Shown here: positions 19,753 through 29,063 of the stretch, in pieces | Numbering within the stretch: the first letter of the stretch is position 1 | How the letters are laid out: every line of letters begins with the position of its first letter | Source of the DNA: Foliamicus sp965115835 | Lineage (GTDB): Bacteria; Pseudomonadota; Gammaproteobacteria; Steroidobacterales; Foliamicaceae | NCBI GenBank assembly: GCA_965115835.1 | Contig: OZ220471.1 | Coordinates: 310,001-374,000 of the forward strand | Length of the DNA stretch: 64,000 nt | Direction of reading: 5' to 3' | Made by a program: the position numbers and the translations under genes | The notes under the pieces: model-generated | The model's input: only the letters and a program-made list of their open reading frames with translations | Database searches by the model: none | What the model was told of the DNA's origin: nothing

Positions 19753-19789
19753 CGGCGGCCCGATTCGGTGAGAGATCCGGGGTAGGCGC

Positions 19790-22700
19790 GTGGCTTCAAG
19801 GCTCATGGCGAACGGCGCAGTCCGGCCGCGTTCGGCGCAATCCGATGACACCGGGCAAGCGCTCGACGGCTTCCATCCTGCGGTTCGCGGCTGGTTTTCG
19901 TCGTCGTTTCGCGAACCTGCTCCGGTACAGGCGGGCGCCTGGCCCGCCATTGCCGCCGGACAACACGCGCTCCTTTCGGCGCCTACCGGTTCCGGAAAGA
20001 CCCTGGCCGCTTTCCTGGCGGTCATCGACCAACTGCTTCGCCGGGGCCGAAGGGGCGAGCTGCCGGATCGCACGCAAGTCGTTTACGTCTCGCCGTTGCG
20101 CGCGCTTTCCACCGATGTGCGGCGCAACCTGCGCCAGCCGCTCGAAGGGATCGACGCCGCGCTTGGGGAAATGGGCCAGCCCCCCTCGGGGATCGCCGTG
20201 GGCTTGAGAACCGGCGACACGACTCCGGCGGAGCGCCGCAGGCTCATCAACAAGCCTCCTCATATCCTGGTCACCACGCCGGAGTCGCTGTACCTGCTGC
20301 TTACCTCCGAAGGCGGACGTCGCCTGCTCTCGGATGCCGGCACGGTAATCCTGGACGAACTTCACGCCCTGGCGGGCGGCAAGCGCGGCGCGCATCTGGC
20401 GCTGACCCTGGAGCGGTTGCAGATGCTCACCGGCAAACCGCTGCGGCGCATCGGGATGTCGGCCACCCAGCGGCCGCTGGCCCGGATGGCGCAGTTCCTG
20501 CTCGGCGACCGCAACGAGCCCTGTGCGCTCGTCGATGCCGGCGCCGGGAGGGCGAGGGACCTGTCCCTGGAACTGCCCGGATCGCCCCTCGAAGCCGTCA
20601 TGCCGCTGGAAGTCTGGGACGAAATATACGATCGGCTGGCGGATCTGGCGCGCGGCCACGACACCACCCTGGTGTTTGTCAATACCCGCCGGCTGTGCGA
20701 ACGCGCCGCCCGGCAGCTGAGCCGGCGTCTCGGCGAAGAGGCGGTGACTTCGCACCACGGCAGCCTGTCCGGGGCGCACCGGGCAGCCGCCGAAAAGCGC
20801 CTCAAGAGCGGGCGTCTCAAGGTGCTGGTGGCCACGGCCTCGCTGGAACTGGGCATCGACATCGGTTCCGTGGACCTGGTCTGCCAGCTGGGTTCTCCCC
20901 GGGGCATCTCGCTTTTCCTGCAGCGGGTGGGGCGTTCCGGACATGCCGTCGGACAAACGCCCAAAGGACGGCTGTTCCCGCTCACCCGGGGCGAACTGGT
21001 GGAAAGTCTGGCCCTGCTCAAGGCCGCCTCGCGCAACGAACTGGAGGAAATTCACGTGCCCCCGGGGGGGCTTGACGTTCTGGCGCAGCAGATCGTGGCG
21101 GAAGGCGCCTGCGGCGAGCGGGGTCTTGCGCAATTGCATCGAGCCTTCCGCCGCGCCTGGCCCTATCGCAACCTGGAGGAAAAGGCGTTCCTCGGGCTTG
21201 TGCAAATGCTGTCGGAAGGCTATGCCACCCGCCGCGGACGCTCCGGGGCCTACCTCCATTACGACAGCGTCGGGGCGCAACTGCGGCCGCGCAGGGCCGC
21301 TCGCATTACCGCCTTGACCAACGGCGGAACGATACCCGATCAATTCGACTACGACGTTCTTCTGGCGCCGTCCGAAACCCGCATCGGGACGCTCAACGAG
21401 GACTTCGCCTTCGAAAGCCTGCCCGGCGACATATTCCAGCTGGGCAACGCATCCTACCGGGTGCTGCGCGTTGCGTCCGGCAAGGTGTACGCCGAGGACG
21501 CCCATGGCGCGCCGCCCACCATTCCCTTCTGGTTCGGCGAGGCGCCCGGCCGCAGTCGCGAGTTGTCGCAGCGGGTGGCCGGGTTGCTCGACGGCGTCGA
21601 AGCCAGGCTTGCCGCGGGCAAGGATGCGGCAGCCTGGCTTGCAACGATTCCCGGCGCGCCTCCCGAAGCGGCCCGTCAGGCGGCCGAGTATCTCGCGGCC
21701 GGGCGCGCCGCCCTCGGTTCCCTGCCGGGCGCAGGCCGCCTTGTCGTGGAGCGCTTTCTCGACGAGCTGGGGGACATGCATGTGGTGATCCATGCGCCGC
21801 TCGGCTCCCGCCTGAACCGCGCCTGGGGCCTTGCCCTGCGCAAGCGGATCTGCCGGAAATTCAATATCGAGCCGCAGGCCGCCGCGCTGGACGACAGCAT
21901 CGTCATCTCGCTCGGGCCGGGCCACAGTTTCCCGCTGGAGCACATTGCGGGCTGGCTGCACTCCTCCTCGGCTGTCGAGGCGCTGACCCAGGCAGTTCTC
22001 GATTCCCCCATGTTTCCCACCCGCTGGCGGTGGACGGTGACGACCGCCCTGGCGGTTCTTCGCAACCGCAACGGCGAACGCAGGCCCGCCCAGTTCCAGC
22101 GCGGCGACGCCGAGGACCTGATGGTGGCCCTGTTTCCCGATGTGGTGGCCTGCGCAGAGAATCTGGGCGGCGAACGCGCGATTCCCAACCACCCCCTGGT
22201 GAGTCAGGCGCTGGACGACTGCCTTCACGAGCTCATGGATGCGGGCGGCCTCGAGGCTTTGCTCAAGAGGCTGGAAGCGGGCGAGATCGAAGTGCGTTTC
22301 GCCGAGCCTGCGTCGCCTTCGGTGTTGGCGCAGGAAGTCATTACGGCAAAGCCCTACGCTTTCCTCGACGATGCGCCCGCCGAGGAGCGGCGAACGCAGG
22401 CCATTCGCACCCGCCACCTGATGGACGCAGGGGAGGCGGCGCGACTCGCGCAACCCGACCCGCAGGCAATCGCCGAGGTGTGCGCGCGGGCCTGGCCGCA
22501 GCCGCGCGATGCGGACGAGTTGCATGACGCGCTGGCGGTGGCCGGGTTCATGACCGGGCCGGAACTGGCCGAACATGCCGGGTTGCTGGCGGAGCTGGAC
22601 CGCCAGGGGCGCGCGATTCGATGCGCTACCGCAGGCGGTGCGCAGGTCTGGGGATGCATTGAGCGCGGCGACGAACTGCGCGCCGCCTGCGGGCCGCTCG

Positions 22701-23989
22701 CCGATGCTTCCGCCCCGGCCATTCGCGAACTGTTTCGCAGCCGGCTGGAAGTGCTCGGCCCGCTGACCGCCGCGGAACTGGCCTCGCCGCTGAATCTGGC
22801 GCCGCCGGTGGCTGCCGGCGCGCTGGCGGCGCTGGAAGGCGAAGGGTCTGTGGTGCGCGGGCGCTTCCGCCGCCGGGCGACGCGGCCAGACGGCCAGGAG
22901 GAATGGTGCGAACGCGGTTTGCTGGCTCGCATCCACCGTCGCACGCTGAGCAGACTGCGCCGGCAGGTCGAGCCGGTGAGCGCAGCCGAGTTCACGTCGT
23001 TCCTGTTTCACTGGCAAGGCCTGGCCGGCGACCGCGCCCGCGGTCCCGAATCCCTGCGTCTGGCGCTCGAACGGCTGGAGGGTTGCTTCGCGCCGGCCTC
23101 GGCCTGGGAAAGCAGCCTCCTGCCGGCGCGTGTGGAGGATTTTTCCGCGCAGATGCTGAACCAGGTCATGGCTTCCGGCGAGTGGTTGTGGAAACGGGCC
23201 GAACCGTGGGCCGGCGGGACCCGAAGCCGGATCGCGGCCAACACGCCCATTTGTTTGCTTCGGCGCGAGTTTTGGGCGTTTTGGCCGCTGTCTCCGGCGC
23301 GCCGGGACGGCCTGTCTTTTGGGGCGCGGACGGTGTTCGAGGCCTTGCAGGCGCAGGGCGCCGACTTTTTTCTCGATCTGGTGCGGCGCACCGGCCTGTT
23401 GCGCAGCCAGGTGGAGATGGCGCTGGGCGAACTGGCTGCTGCGGGCCTGGTGACCTCGGATCGCTTTACCGGCTTGCGGGCGCTGATTACCCGGGCCGAC
23501 AAGCGGCCTCGCTTCGGCGGATCGAGAGCGCGCCTGAGCGGCGTCCAGGCTGCTGGCCGCTGGTCCGCCTTGCCGGCGCCTCCGACCGACGGGAACGACG
23601 AGGCAGAGCGCATTCAATACCTTGCCGAAACCATGATCCGGCGATATGGCGTGGTGTTCCGGGCGCTGCTCGTGCGAGAACGGGGCCTGCCGCCCTGGCG
23701 CGTCTGGCTGAGGCGCTACCGGCGCATGGAAGCGCGAGGCGAACTGCGTGGCGGGCGTTTCGTCAGCGGGTTCAGCGGCGAACAGTTCGCCTCGCCCGGG
23801 GCGGTGGAAGCGCTTCGCGCCCTTCGCCGCAAGGGGCGGCTGAACTTCAGCCTGCAAGTCGCCAGCGCCGATCCCATGAACCTGACCGGGGTGCTTTCGC
23901 CGCGCCGCGTTCCGGCTCAGCCCGCCCGGGCGATCCGCTTTGCGGATGGCGAGCCGCTCGCCGGCGACGCCGGGGAAAGGGTGGCTTGA
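19790..23989 (+). CDS. lhr: Lhr-family ATP-dependent DNA helicase
   Basis: Large superfamily 2 helicase, 1399 residues (E. coli Lhr is about 1538). Motifs in order: Q-motif region PVQAGAWPAI, Walker A SAPTGSGKT near residues 64-72, TTPESLYLLL, DELH box VILDELHALAGGKRGAHL, SATQRP, then domain 2 with SHHGSLSGAHR, ATASLELGIDIG and QRVGRSGH. A winged-helix and Lhr-specific core follow, and a long C-terminal region makes up the last half. Lhr proteins are 3'-5' helicases linked to DNA repair. GTG 19790 is the start shown; ATG 19805 is equally plausible. Confidence 0.94.
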   Translation: MASRLMANGAVRPRSAQSDDTGQALDGFHPAVRGWFSSSFREPAPVQAGAWPAIAAGQHALLSAPTGSGKTLAAFLAVIDQLLRRGRRGELPDRTQVVYVSPLRALSTDVRRNLRQPLEGIDAALGEMGQPPSGIAVGLRTGDTTPAERRRLINKPPHILVTTPESLYLLLTSEGGRRLLSDAGTVILDELHALAGGKRGAHLALTLERLQMLTGKPLRRIGMSATQRPLARMAQFLLGDRNEPCALVDAGAGRARDLSLELPGSPLEAVMPLEVWDEIYDRLADLARGHDTTLVFVNTRRLCERAARQLSRRLGEEAVTSHHGSLSGAHRAAAEKRLKSGRLKVLVATASLELGIDIGSVDLVCQLGSPRGISLFLQRVGRSGHAVGQTPKGRLFPLTRGELVESLALLKAASRNELEEIHVPPGGLDVLAQQIVAEGACGERGLAQLHRAFRRAWPYRNLEEKAFLGLVQMLSEGYATRRGRSGAYLHYDSVGAQLRPRRAARITALTNGGTIPDQFDYDVLLAPSETRIGTLNEDFAFESLPGDIFQLGNASYRVLRVASGKVYAEDAHGAPPTIPFWFGEAPGRSRELSQRVAGLLDGVEARLAAGKDAAAWLATIPGAPPEAARQAAEYLAAGRAALGSLPGAGRLVVERFLDELGDMHVVIHAPLGSRLNRAWGLALRKRICRKFNIEPQAAALDDSIVISLGPGHSFPLEHIAGWLHSSSAVEALTQAVLDSPMFPTRWRWTVTTALAVLRNRNGERRPAQFQRGDAEDLMVALFPDVVACAENLGGERAIPNHPLVSQALDDCLHELMDAGGLEALLKRLEAGEIEVRFAEPASPSVLAQEVITAKPYAFLDDAPAEERRTQAIRTRHLMDAGEAARLAQPDPQAIAEVCARAWPQPRDADELHDALAVAGFMTGPELAEHAGLLAELDRQGRAIRCATAGGAQVWGCIERGDELRAACGPLADASAPAIRELFRSRLEVLGPLTAAELASPLNLAPPVAAGALAALEGEGSVVRGRFRRRATRPDGQEEWCERGLLARIHRRTLSRLRRQVEPVSAAEFTSFLFHWQGLAGDRARGPESLRLALERLEGCFAPASAWESSLLPARVEDFSAQMLNQVMASGEWLWKRAEPWAGGTRSRIAANTPICLLRREFWAFWPLSPARRDGLSFGARTVFEALQAQGADFFLDLVRRTGLLRSQVEMALGELAAAGLVTSDRFTGLRALITRADKRPRFGGSRARLSGVQAAGRWSALPAPPTDGNDEAERIQYLAETMIRRYGVVFRALLVRERGLPPWRVWLRRYRRMEARGELRGGRFVSGFSGEQFASPGAVEALRALRRKGRLNFSLQVASADPMNLTGVLSPRRVPAQPARAIRFADGEPLAGDAGERVA

Positions 23990-24303
23990 GTCGCGCGGGC
24001 CGCCTTGCCGGGCATGTCTGGGCCGGGCGCGGCGGAATTGCCCGCGAACCGCAAGAGGGCAAGCCCGATGCAGGCGCCGGGGAAAAACACGGGATCGGGC
24101 AGGATGCCGGAAAGCCAGCATTCCCGCCAAGCGCGACAATGCTCGCAAATCAGCTCCGATCCAACGCTTGAATGGTCACAAACCCGGGTATTCGGCCCTG
24201 AACGAACGACTTTGCATCGTTAGCGGGAATTACTGCCGGGAAGCTGCGATCCGGTATGGCGAGGGATACGGGATAGAATCCCGACGGCCATTCGGAGGGG
24301 ACC
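23990..24303. other. Intergenic region after lhr; contains repeat copy 2
   Basis: No gene seen. The first part contains copy 2 of the lhr-flanking repeat. A run GGATACGGGATAGAATCCCGACG near 24264 can fold (CGGGAT/ATCCCG) and lies just before the ribosome-binding site GGAGGGG of the next gene. Confidence 0.5.
24027..24116 (+). repeat. Copy 2 of a repeat pair flanking lhr
   Basis: Shares with 19652-19752 the blocks GGCGGAAT, GAACCGCAAG, AAGCCCGATGCAGGC and GATCGGGCAGGATG, in direct orientation. By eye about 85 percent of bases match over the first 50, with small indels after that. It begins 37 bases after the lhr stop. Confidence 0.75.
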
Positions 24304-25893
24304 ATGAGCAGCAAAATTCTTCGGGAACTGGCGGGCCTGCTGGGCAGCGAGCATGTGGTGACGGACGATGCGGAGCGCCGCTACTACGCCACCGATGTTT
24401 ACAACTCGCGGGAAATGCCGCTGGCGGTGGTCCGTCCCGGCACCGTCGAGGAGTTGCAAAAAGCCGCCCGCATTGCCTTGCGCAACGGCGTGGCGCTGGT
24501 CCCGCGCGGCGGAGGCGCCTCCTATACCGACGGCTATCTGCCGGCGACAGCGCGCTCGCTGCTGGTGGAAACGTCGCGGCTGGATCGCATCGTGGAAATC
24601 AATTCGACGGACATGTATGTCACCGTCGAACCGGCCGTCACCTGGGAGCGCCTCCATGCGGCCCTGGCCAGGGAGAAGCTGCGCACCCCCTTCTGGGGGC
24701 CGTTCTCGGGCCTCAAGGCGACAGTGGGAGGCTCCACCTCGCAGAACTCCGCAAGCCTGGGGACCGGCAACTACGGGATTTCGGCGGAATCGGTGCTGTC
24801 CTTCGATGTGGTCCTGGGCAATGGCGAACTGCTGCGCACGGGGTCCGCCTCGATCCGCACGGCAACGCCGTTCTTCCGCTGGTACGGTCCCGACCTGACC
24901 GGCCTGTTCACCGGCGACACCGGCGCCATGGGCATCAAGGCGCGCATCACCCTGCGTCTGATCCAGCGCCCGCCGAGGACCGGCGCGGCGTCGTTCGGCT
25001 TCGACGCCTTCGAGAACATGGCCGCGGGCATGGCGGCGGTCGCCCGCCTGGGCGTGGTGGCGGACAACTACGGCCTGGATCCCAAGTTGCAGCAGGGACA
25101 GCTCACCAGGACCGGCACGGCCGACGCGGCGCGCGCGGTATGGAACGTGGCCCGCGATTCCTCCAATCCGCTGGAAGCGGCGAGCAGGCTGACCCGGATG
25201 GCGCTGGCCGGCAAGCGGTTCTTCTCCGGGTTCAGTCATTCCGCGCACTATGTGGTGGAGGGACACAGCGCCGCCGAAGTGAAATCCAGGCTCAGGCTGG
25301 TTCGCGAAACCATGCGGCCGCACGGGACCGAAATCGCCAATACCGTGCCTACCGTGCTGCGCTCCATGCCGTTCATACCCATGTATGCCGTTCTGGGCGT
25401 CAATGGCGAGCGCTGGGCGCCACTGCACGGCATCCTGCCTTTCTCCCGGGTGCCGGAGTTTCGCCGCCGGCTCACGGAGATGTACGAGGAAAACGCGGAA
25501 CGCATGAAAGCGCTTCGCGTGGAAAAGGGCGCCATGTTCATGACCGTCAGCTCCAACGCCTTCCTGTACGAGCCCGTCTTCTACTGGGAGGACAGCCGGA
25601 CGGTGTTCCACAAGCGTTTCATGCCGGAGGACTATCTCGAGACGCTGCCCGAACACGACGAAAATCCGCAAGGCAGGGCGCTGGTCGAAACCCTGCGCCA
25701 GAAGATCATGGACATTTTCTGGCAGACAGGCGCAGTTCACCTGCAGGTGGGCAAGACCTATCCCTACTTGCGCGGAAGGCAGCCGGAGGCGGAGCGACTG
25801 CTCAGGGCGTTCAAGGCCGGCGTGGACCCCGACAACCTGATGAACCCGGGGGCGCTGGGCCTGGGCGCAGGCGGCCAGGGCGGTTCAGGGTGA
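24304..25893 (+). CDS. FAD-binding oxidoreductase (GlcD/D-lactate dehydrogenase type)
   Basis: 529-residue flavoprotein of the vanillyl-alcohol oxidase/PCMH superfamily. The FAD-binding domain has PRGGGASYTDGYLP near residues 66-80, GPFSGLKATVGGSTSQNSASLGTGNYG and a MGIKARITLRL stretch. The C-terminal FAD-oxidase domain ends GVDPDNLMNPGALGLG, the usual ending of GlcD-like enzymes. The substrate is probably a 2-hydroxy acid or phenol-like compound but cannot be set from sequence. A clear GGAGGGG lies 6 bases before ATG. Confidence 0.85.
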   Translation: MSSKILRELAGLLGSEHVVTDDAERRYYATDVYNSREMPLAVVRPGTVEELQKAARIALRNGVALVPRGGGASYTDGYLPATARSLLVETSRLDRIVEINSTDMYVTVEPAVTWERLHAALAREKLRTPFWGPFSGLKATVGGSTSQNSASLGTGNYGISAESVLSFDVVLGNGELLRTGSASIRTATPFFRWYGPDLTGLFTGDTGAMGIKARITLRLIQRPPRTGAASFGFDAFENMAAGMAAVARLGVVADNYGLDPKLQQGQLTRTGTADAARAVWNVARDSSNPLEAASRLTRMALAGKRFFSGFSHSAHYVVEGHSAAEVKSRLRLVRETMRPHGTEIANTVPTVLRSMPFIPMYAVLGVNGERWAPLHGILPFSRVPEFRRRLTEMYEENAERMKALRVEKGAMFMTVSSNAFLYEPVFYWEDSRTVFHKRFMPEDYLETLPEHDENPQGRALVETLRQKIMDIFWQTGAVHLQVGKTYPYLRGRQPEAERLLRAFKAGVDPDNLMNPGALGLGAGGQGGSG

Positions 25894-25958
25894 GCGTGAA
25901 TGCGGTATTCTCCATGACAATGCCTTCACAGGCGCGGCTTTCGACAGCAGGAGAGGCA

Positions 25959-27896
25959 ATGGTGGCTTGTTCGAAGCGCGAGGGGTGGCCTGCGCGTGCG
26001 CGGCGGCGCGTGTTCGTGGCCGAAACGCCGACCGGCAAACAAAGCGGCGAGGAGCGGCCCGCGTGCGCGAGGCGTCGCGCGGGGTCATCCACCACGGCAA
26101 CGGGAACGACGGGGCGGCCTGCACGCGCGCGGCTGCGCGCCGTCGCCACGGGAGCCGCGTTGCTCGCCGGTGCGCTGTCACTGCCGTATTTGCCGCTTAC
26201 CGCCTGTGCGGAGGAATCGGAGCGCGTCGCAGGCGTGCTGTTCGTCGTCCATGGCGGCGCCGAGGAGTGGACCGACCGCGGCGCGTTCGACACGGCCGCG
26301 CAACTTTTTTCCTACGACCGCAACAGCCCCGTCTATCGGCGTTTTCTTTGGAACCCCCGCATCTGGCCGCGCTTCATGCAGTTTGGCAACGGCCCCAAGG
26401 AAGCGCTGAAGTACCGCTTCGAGTACGAGCGCATCGGCGGCGCGAGCCCCTTTTACGGCATTACCTTCTCGCAACTGCGCATGCTGGAGAAGGCGCTGGT
26501 GGCGCGCTCGGAGGCGCTGGGCGTGCGCTTTGTCGTGGATCTCGCCTCGTGGATGGCGGCCGACCCGAAGCACCATCCCTGGCCGCGTCTCGTGTATGGC
26601 CCCGGCGCTCCGGGAGGCCAGCCGCTGACCTGGTGCGGCCCCGCCGCTGACCCGTGGCCGAACTGCGACCCCGAGCGCCATAACGTCGATGGACCCATTG
26701 CGCGGCTGCTGGCGCAGGGCGTAACGGAAATCCTCGTCATCGACATGACCGTGGGCGGCCCGCGTTTTTCCAAGACCCACGATGTCGTCCGAACCCTGCG
26801 GATGCGGCTGGCTGCCGAAGCCGAAAACGGCGCGGCCCCCGTGCCGCTGCGCTGGTTGAACGACCCCGGAGACCTGATGCGCGATTCCTGGCCTGTCGAA
26901 CCGGCCGGCTGGACGCGCTCGCTGGGTCCGCCGGAGGCCGACCGACGCGTGAAACTCGCGGAAAGGCCCAATCCCGTCGTTTCCTCGCCCCAACTTGCGT
27001 TGCTGCACGCCGAGGGGATTGCCCGGCGGTTCAATCCGGCGGTGGGCGAAGCCGCAACCGGGGTTGTGCTGCTCGGCCACGCGCTGCGGCGCCACGACGA
27101 GTATTTCGACCCCAAGATCGACGACACCCTGGTCCTGCATCGCATGATCGAGCGCGAACTGTTGCGGCTGTATCCGGAACTCAAGCAGCGGCGCATCGTT
27201 GGCGCCTGGGCCGGTGACATGGTCCTGAACGAGACGCTCCCGGAAACGCCCGGCGGGCGATACGAGCGCAGTCGGCCGATGCGCGGAGAGAACCTGGGTT
27301 ATGCGGCGCTGTACGAGCAGCCGGGCGTGCATCCGCAAGGCAAGTGGGGCTATCGTTACTGGGAGGCGCTCGAATATCTCAGTGCCGAGGGAGTGGAGCA
27401 CATCGTTGTGGCGTTCCCGCAAATCGTGGCCGAGTCGGTCCTCAACATGGTCGAGGTTCCCAACCAGATCGCCAAGGAAATCGGTTATCGAAGCTGGCTT
27501 TATTACGACGATGGAGATTTTCGCCGCTATCCGGTTGTGGGGCATCCCTTCGCCGACTATTGGGGAGTCTGGGTAGATACCGAATGCAGGGAAGGCGCCG
27601 CCAGGGTCGCCTGCTGCCTTGAACTGGGCGGTTGCGCCGGCGGGCGCTCCTATCCTCCCCCGCGCCAGACGCCTCCCGACCGTCGCCGCAGCGACATGGA
27701 CCCGTCGCTGGGCTACGATGTGCCCGCTTGGGGCCACATCGGTTACGACCCGTCGCTGGGCAAGCCGTCGCCGGACCGGCCGGTGCAGCGGCAGTATCGC
27801 GGCACCTGGGCCATGTGGCGCCCTCCGAACGACGACCCGCGCATGGCGGCGCTGATGGCGGGGTTCATTGCGGATGCCGTGCGCTCGCCCCGCTAG
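25959..27896 (+). CDS. Secreted protein of unknown function with chelatase-fold features
   Basis: 645 residues from ATG 25959, which has an AGGAG site at the right distance. The first 60 residues are arginine-rich and come from a GC repeat; a hydrophobic export signal follows (ATGAALLAGALSLPYLPLTACA), so the real start may be later. The mature part has GVLFVVHGG, ILVIDMTVGGPRF, TGVVLLGHALRRHDEYFDP and EHIVVAFPQIVAESVLNMVE, reminiscent of the repeated beta-alpha pattern of class II chelatases/ferrochelatases. I do not recognise a named family. It follows the FAD oxidase and precedes a DUF1838 gene. Confidence 0.6.
   Translation: MVACSKREGWPARARRRVFVAETPTGKQSGEERPACARRRAGSSTTATGTTGRPARARLRAVATGAALLAGALSLPYLPLTACAEESERVAGVLFVVHGGAEEWTDRGAFDTAAQLFSYDRNSPVYRRFLWNPRIWPRFMQFGNGPKEALKYRFEYERIGGASPFYGITFSQLRMLEKALVARSEALGVRFVVDLASWMAADPKHHPWPRLVYGPGAPGGQPLTWCGPAADPWPNCDPERHNVDGPIARLLAQGVTEILVIDMTVGGPRFSKTHDVVRTLRMRLAAEAENGAAPVPLRWLNDPGDLMRDSWPVEPAGWTRSLGPPEADRRVKLAERPNPVVSSPQLALLHAEGIARRFNPAVGEAATGVVLLGHALRRHDEYFDPKIDDTLVLHRMIERELLRLYPELKQRRIVGAWAGDMVLNETLPETPGGRYERSRPMRGENLGYAALYEQPGVHPQGKWGYRYWEALEYLSAEGVEHIVVAFPQIVAESVLNMVEVPNQIAKEIGYRSWLYYDDGDFRRYPVVGHPFADYWGVWVDTECREGAARVACCLELGGCAGGRSYPPPRQTPPDRRRSDMDPSLGYDVPAWGHIGYDPSLGKPSPDRPVQRQYRGTWAMWRPPNDDPRMAALMAGFIADAVRSPR
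25986..26131. repeat. Three GC-rich repeats inside the N-terminal coding region
   Basis: GGCCTGCGCGTGCGCG (about 25986), GGCCCGCGTGCGCGAGG (about 26055) and GGCCTGCACGCGCGCG (about 26115) recur at 60-70 base spacing. In frame they encode WPARARRR, RPACARRR and RPARARLR. The spacing resembles that of the array at 19.5 kb. Confidence 0.6.
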
Positions 27897-27927
27897 ACAG
27901 GCCAGCGAGCCGCCAGATCCCCACAGG

Positions 27928-28749
27928 GTGGATATCGGCCGCCGTCAGCTGCTGGCGGGGGCGGGGGGCCTGGCCATTCTCGGCGCGCCCTGGTCGTCGC
28001 TGGCGGCGACGGACCCTGCTGCGGCGATCTCCCCGGCAACGCCGCGCGACCACTTGCGGGCCTTGATCCGGATGCAGGCCAGCCTGCGCGAGGAGGATGT
28101 TCCCTGGTGGTACAGCGGCGCCATCTACGGTGTCGAGGAGGGCCGGCCGCCCCGGCTCTTGTTCGGCTTCGAAGGCATGGAGATGTACTGGATGCGTCAC
28201 CTTGCCCAAGGGGAGTTCGAGCTGATCGGGCACACCGTGTCCTTTCTCAAGGACGCCGGCAGCGGCGAGTGGCTGCGGGAGTGGCGCAATCCCTGGACGG
28301 GCGAGCAGCTGGAAGTGTCGGCCGCAGTGCAGGGCGGCGGCGCGGGGCAGGGCTTCACCTACTCGGAGAAGGGAATACGCCCCACAGCATTCATCGAGAA
28401 GATGCCGGAACGCCCCCCTGCTTACCGGATCCTGTCCGGCGGCGGCCGGGTCTGGCTGAGCAAGGAAACCGAATACCCGCCCGGCAGGCCCCAACCGCGC
28501 CTGCAGCGCCAGACGATGAATTGTCCGCTGGCGGAATTTGCCGACCCGACGAAAGAAAGGTTGAGCGCCCATTTTGCTTCGACCGTGTTCATGCCCTGGC
28601 GCTCCTGGATGAAAATGGACGGGCGCCAGGGGCATATGATCTGGCACGCTGCGGGCCTCAAGCTGGATTCGGTGGAATCGCTGCCGCCCGCGTACCGTGC
28701 GCGTCTCGAAGGGGAGCACCCGGACAGGCTGACGGCGCGTCCGGGATAG
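27928..28749 (+). CDS. DUF1838 family protein with Tat signal
   Basis: 273 residues from GTG 27928, 31 bases after the previous stop. The N-terminus GRRQLLAGAGGLAILGAPWSSLAA has twin arginines followed by a hydrophobic stretch and an A-x-A-like site, a Tat export signal. The rest matches the DUF1838 pattern (PWWYSGAIYGVEEGRPPRLL, FGFEGMEMYWMRH, MKMDGRQGHMIWH). The function of DUF1838 is not established. Export by Tat suggests a folded, possibly cofactor-containing periplasmic protein. Confidence 0.8.
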   Translation: MDIGRRQLLAGAGGLAILGAPWSSLAATDPAAAISPATPRDHLRALIRMQASLREEDVPWWYSGAIYGVEEGRPPRLLFGFEGMEMYWMRHLAQGEFELIGHTVSFLKDAGSGEWLREWRNPWTGEQLEVSAAVQGGGAGQGFTYSEKGIRPTAFIEKMPERPPAYRILSGGGRVWLSKETEYPPGRPQPRLQRQTMNCPLAEFADPTKERLSAHFASTVFMPWRSWMKMDGRQGHMIWHAAGLKLDSVESLPPAYRARLEGEHPDRLTARPG

Positions 28750-28856
28750 TCGCGGCAAGCGCGGCGAAGGCAAGCCAGCCCGAATCGGACCGGCAGACCA
28801 GACACGGGGCTGGACAGGAGGGAATTGCTGGTGAAAGCGCAGCGTTGAAAAAGTAG

Positions 28857-29063
28857 TGGTATACTCGAAAGCGAGCATAACTCGGAGGCAGCCTTGTCGG
28901 GCTGTCCGCCGAATAGAACAGCCTGTATCAAGGGAAAGCGGCTAGCTACCGTTTCCCAAGGCAAACAAGCGGAGCAAATCTCCCTTCGAGTTGTGTTCAT
29001 GGCCCGGCGCTTGTACGCCGGAACTCAACTGCTACACGGGCTGAACACCCGAAGGGAGGAGCA
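28857..29063 (+). promoter_or_regulatory. Extended -10 promoter and about 190-base leader
   Basis: TGGTATACT at 28857-28865 is a good extended -10 element without a -35 match. It is followed by CTCGAAAGCGAG, a short hairpin. The leader then contains GGGAAA...TTTCCC (near 28929-28960), which can pair with an inner CGG/CCG, and ends in a strong GGGAGGAG ribosome site before ATG 29064. The upstream stretch 28750-28856 shows no gene. Confidence 0.4.

Larger units (their letters stand above)
19213..19789. other. Intergenic region between tRNA-Val and lhr, repeat-rich, no gene
   Basis: No convincing coding sequence. It holds four spaced GC-rich repeats (19452-19659) and, directly before lhr, one copy of a longer repeat that recurs after lhr (19652-19752). 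Both are listed separately. The GC palindrome GGGCCGCGGCCC near 19230 may terminate the tRNA transcript. Confidence 0.6.

Noticed and set aside
19796..24148. Very long minus-strand open frame opposite lhr
   Set aside because: It mirrors the high-GC codon pattern of lhr and encodes no recognisable domain, while lhr has full helicase motifs.
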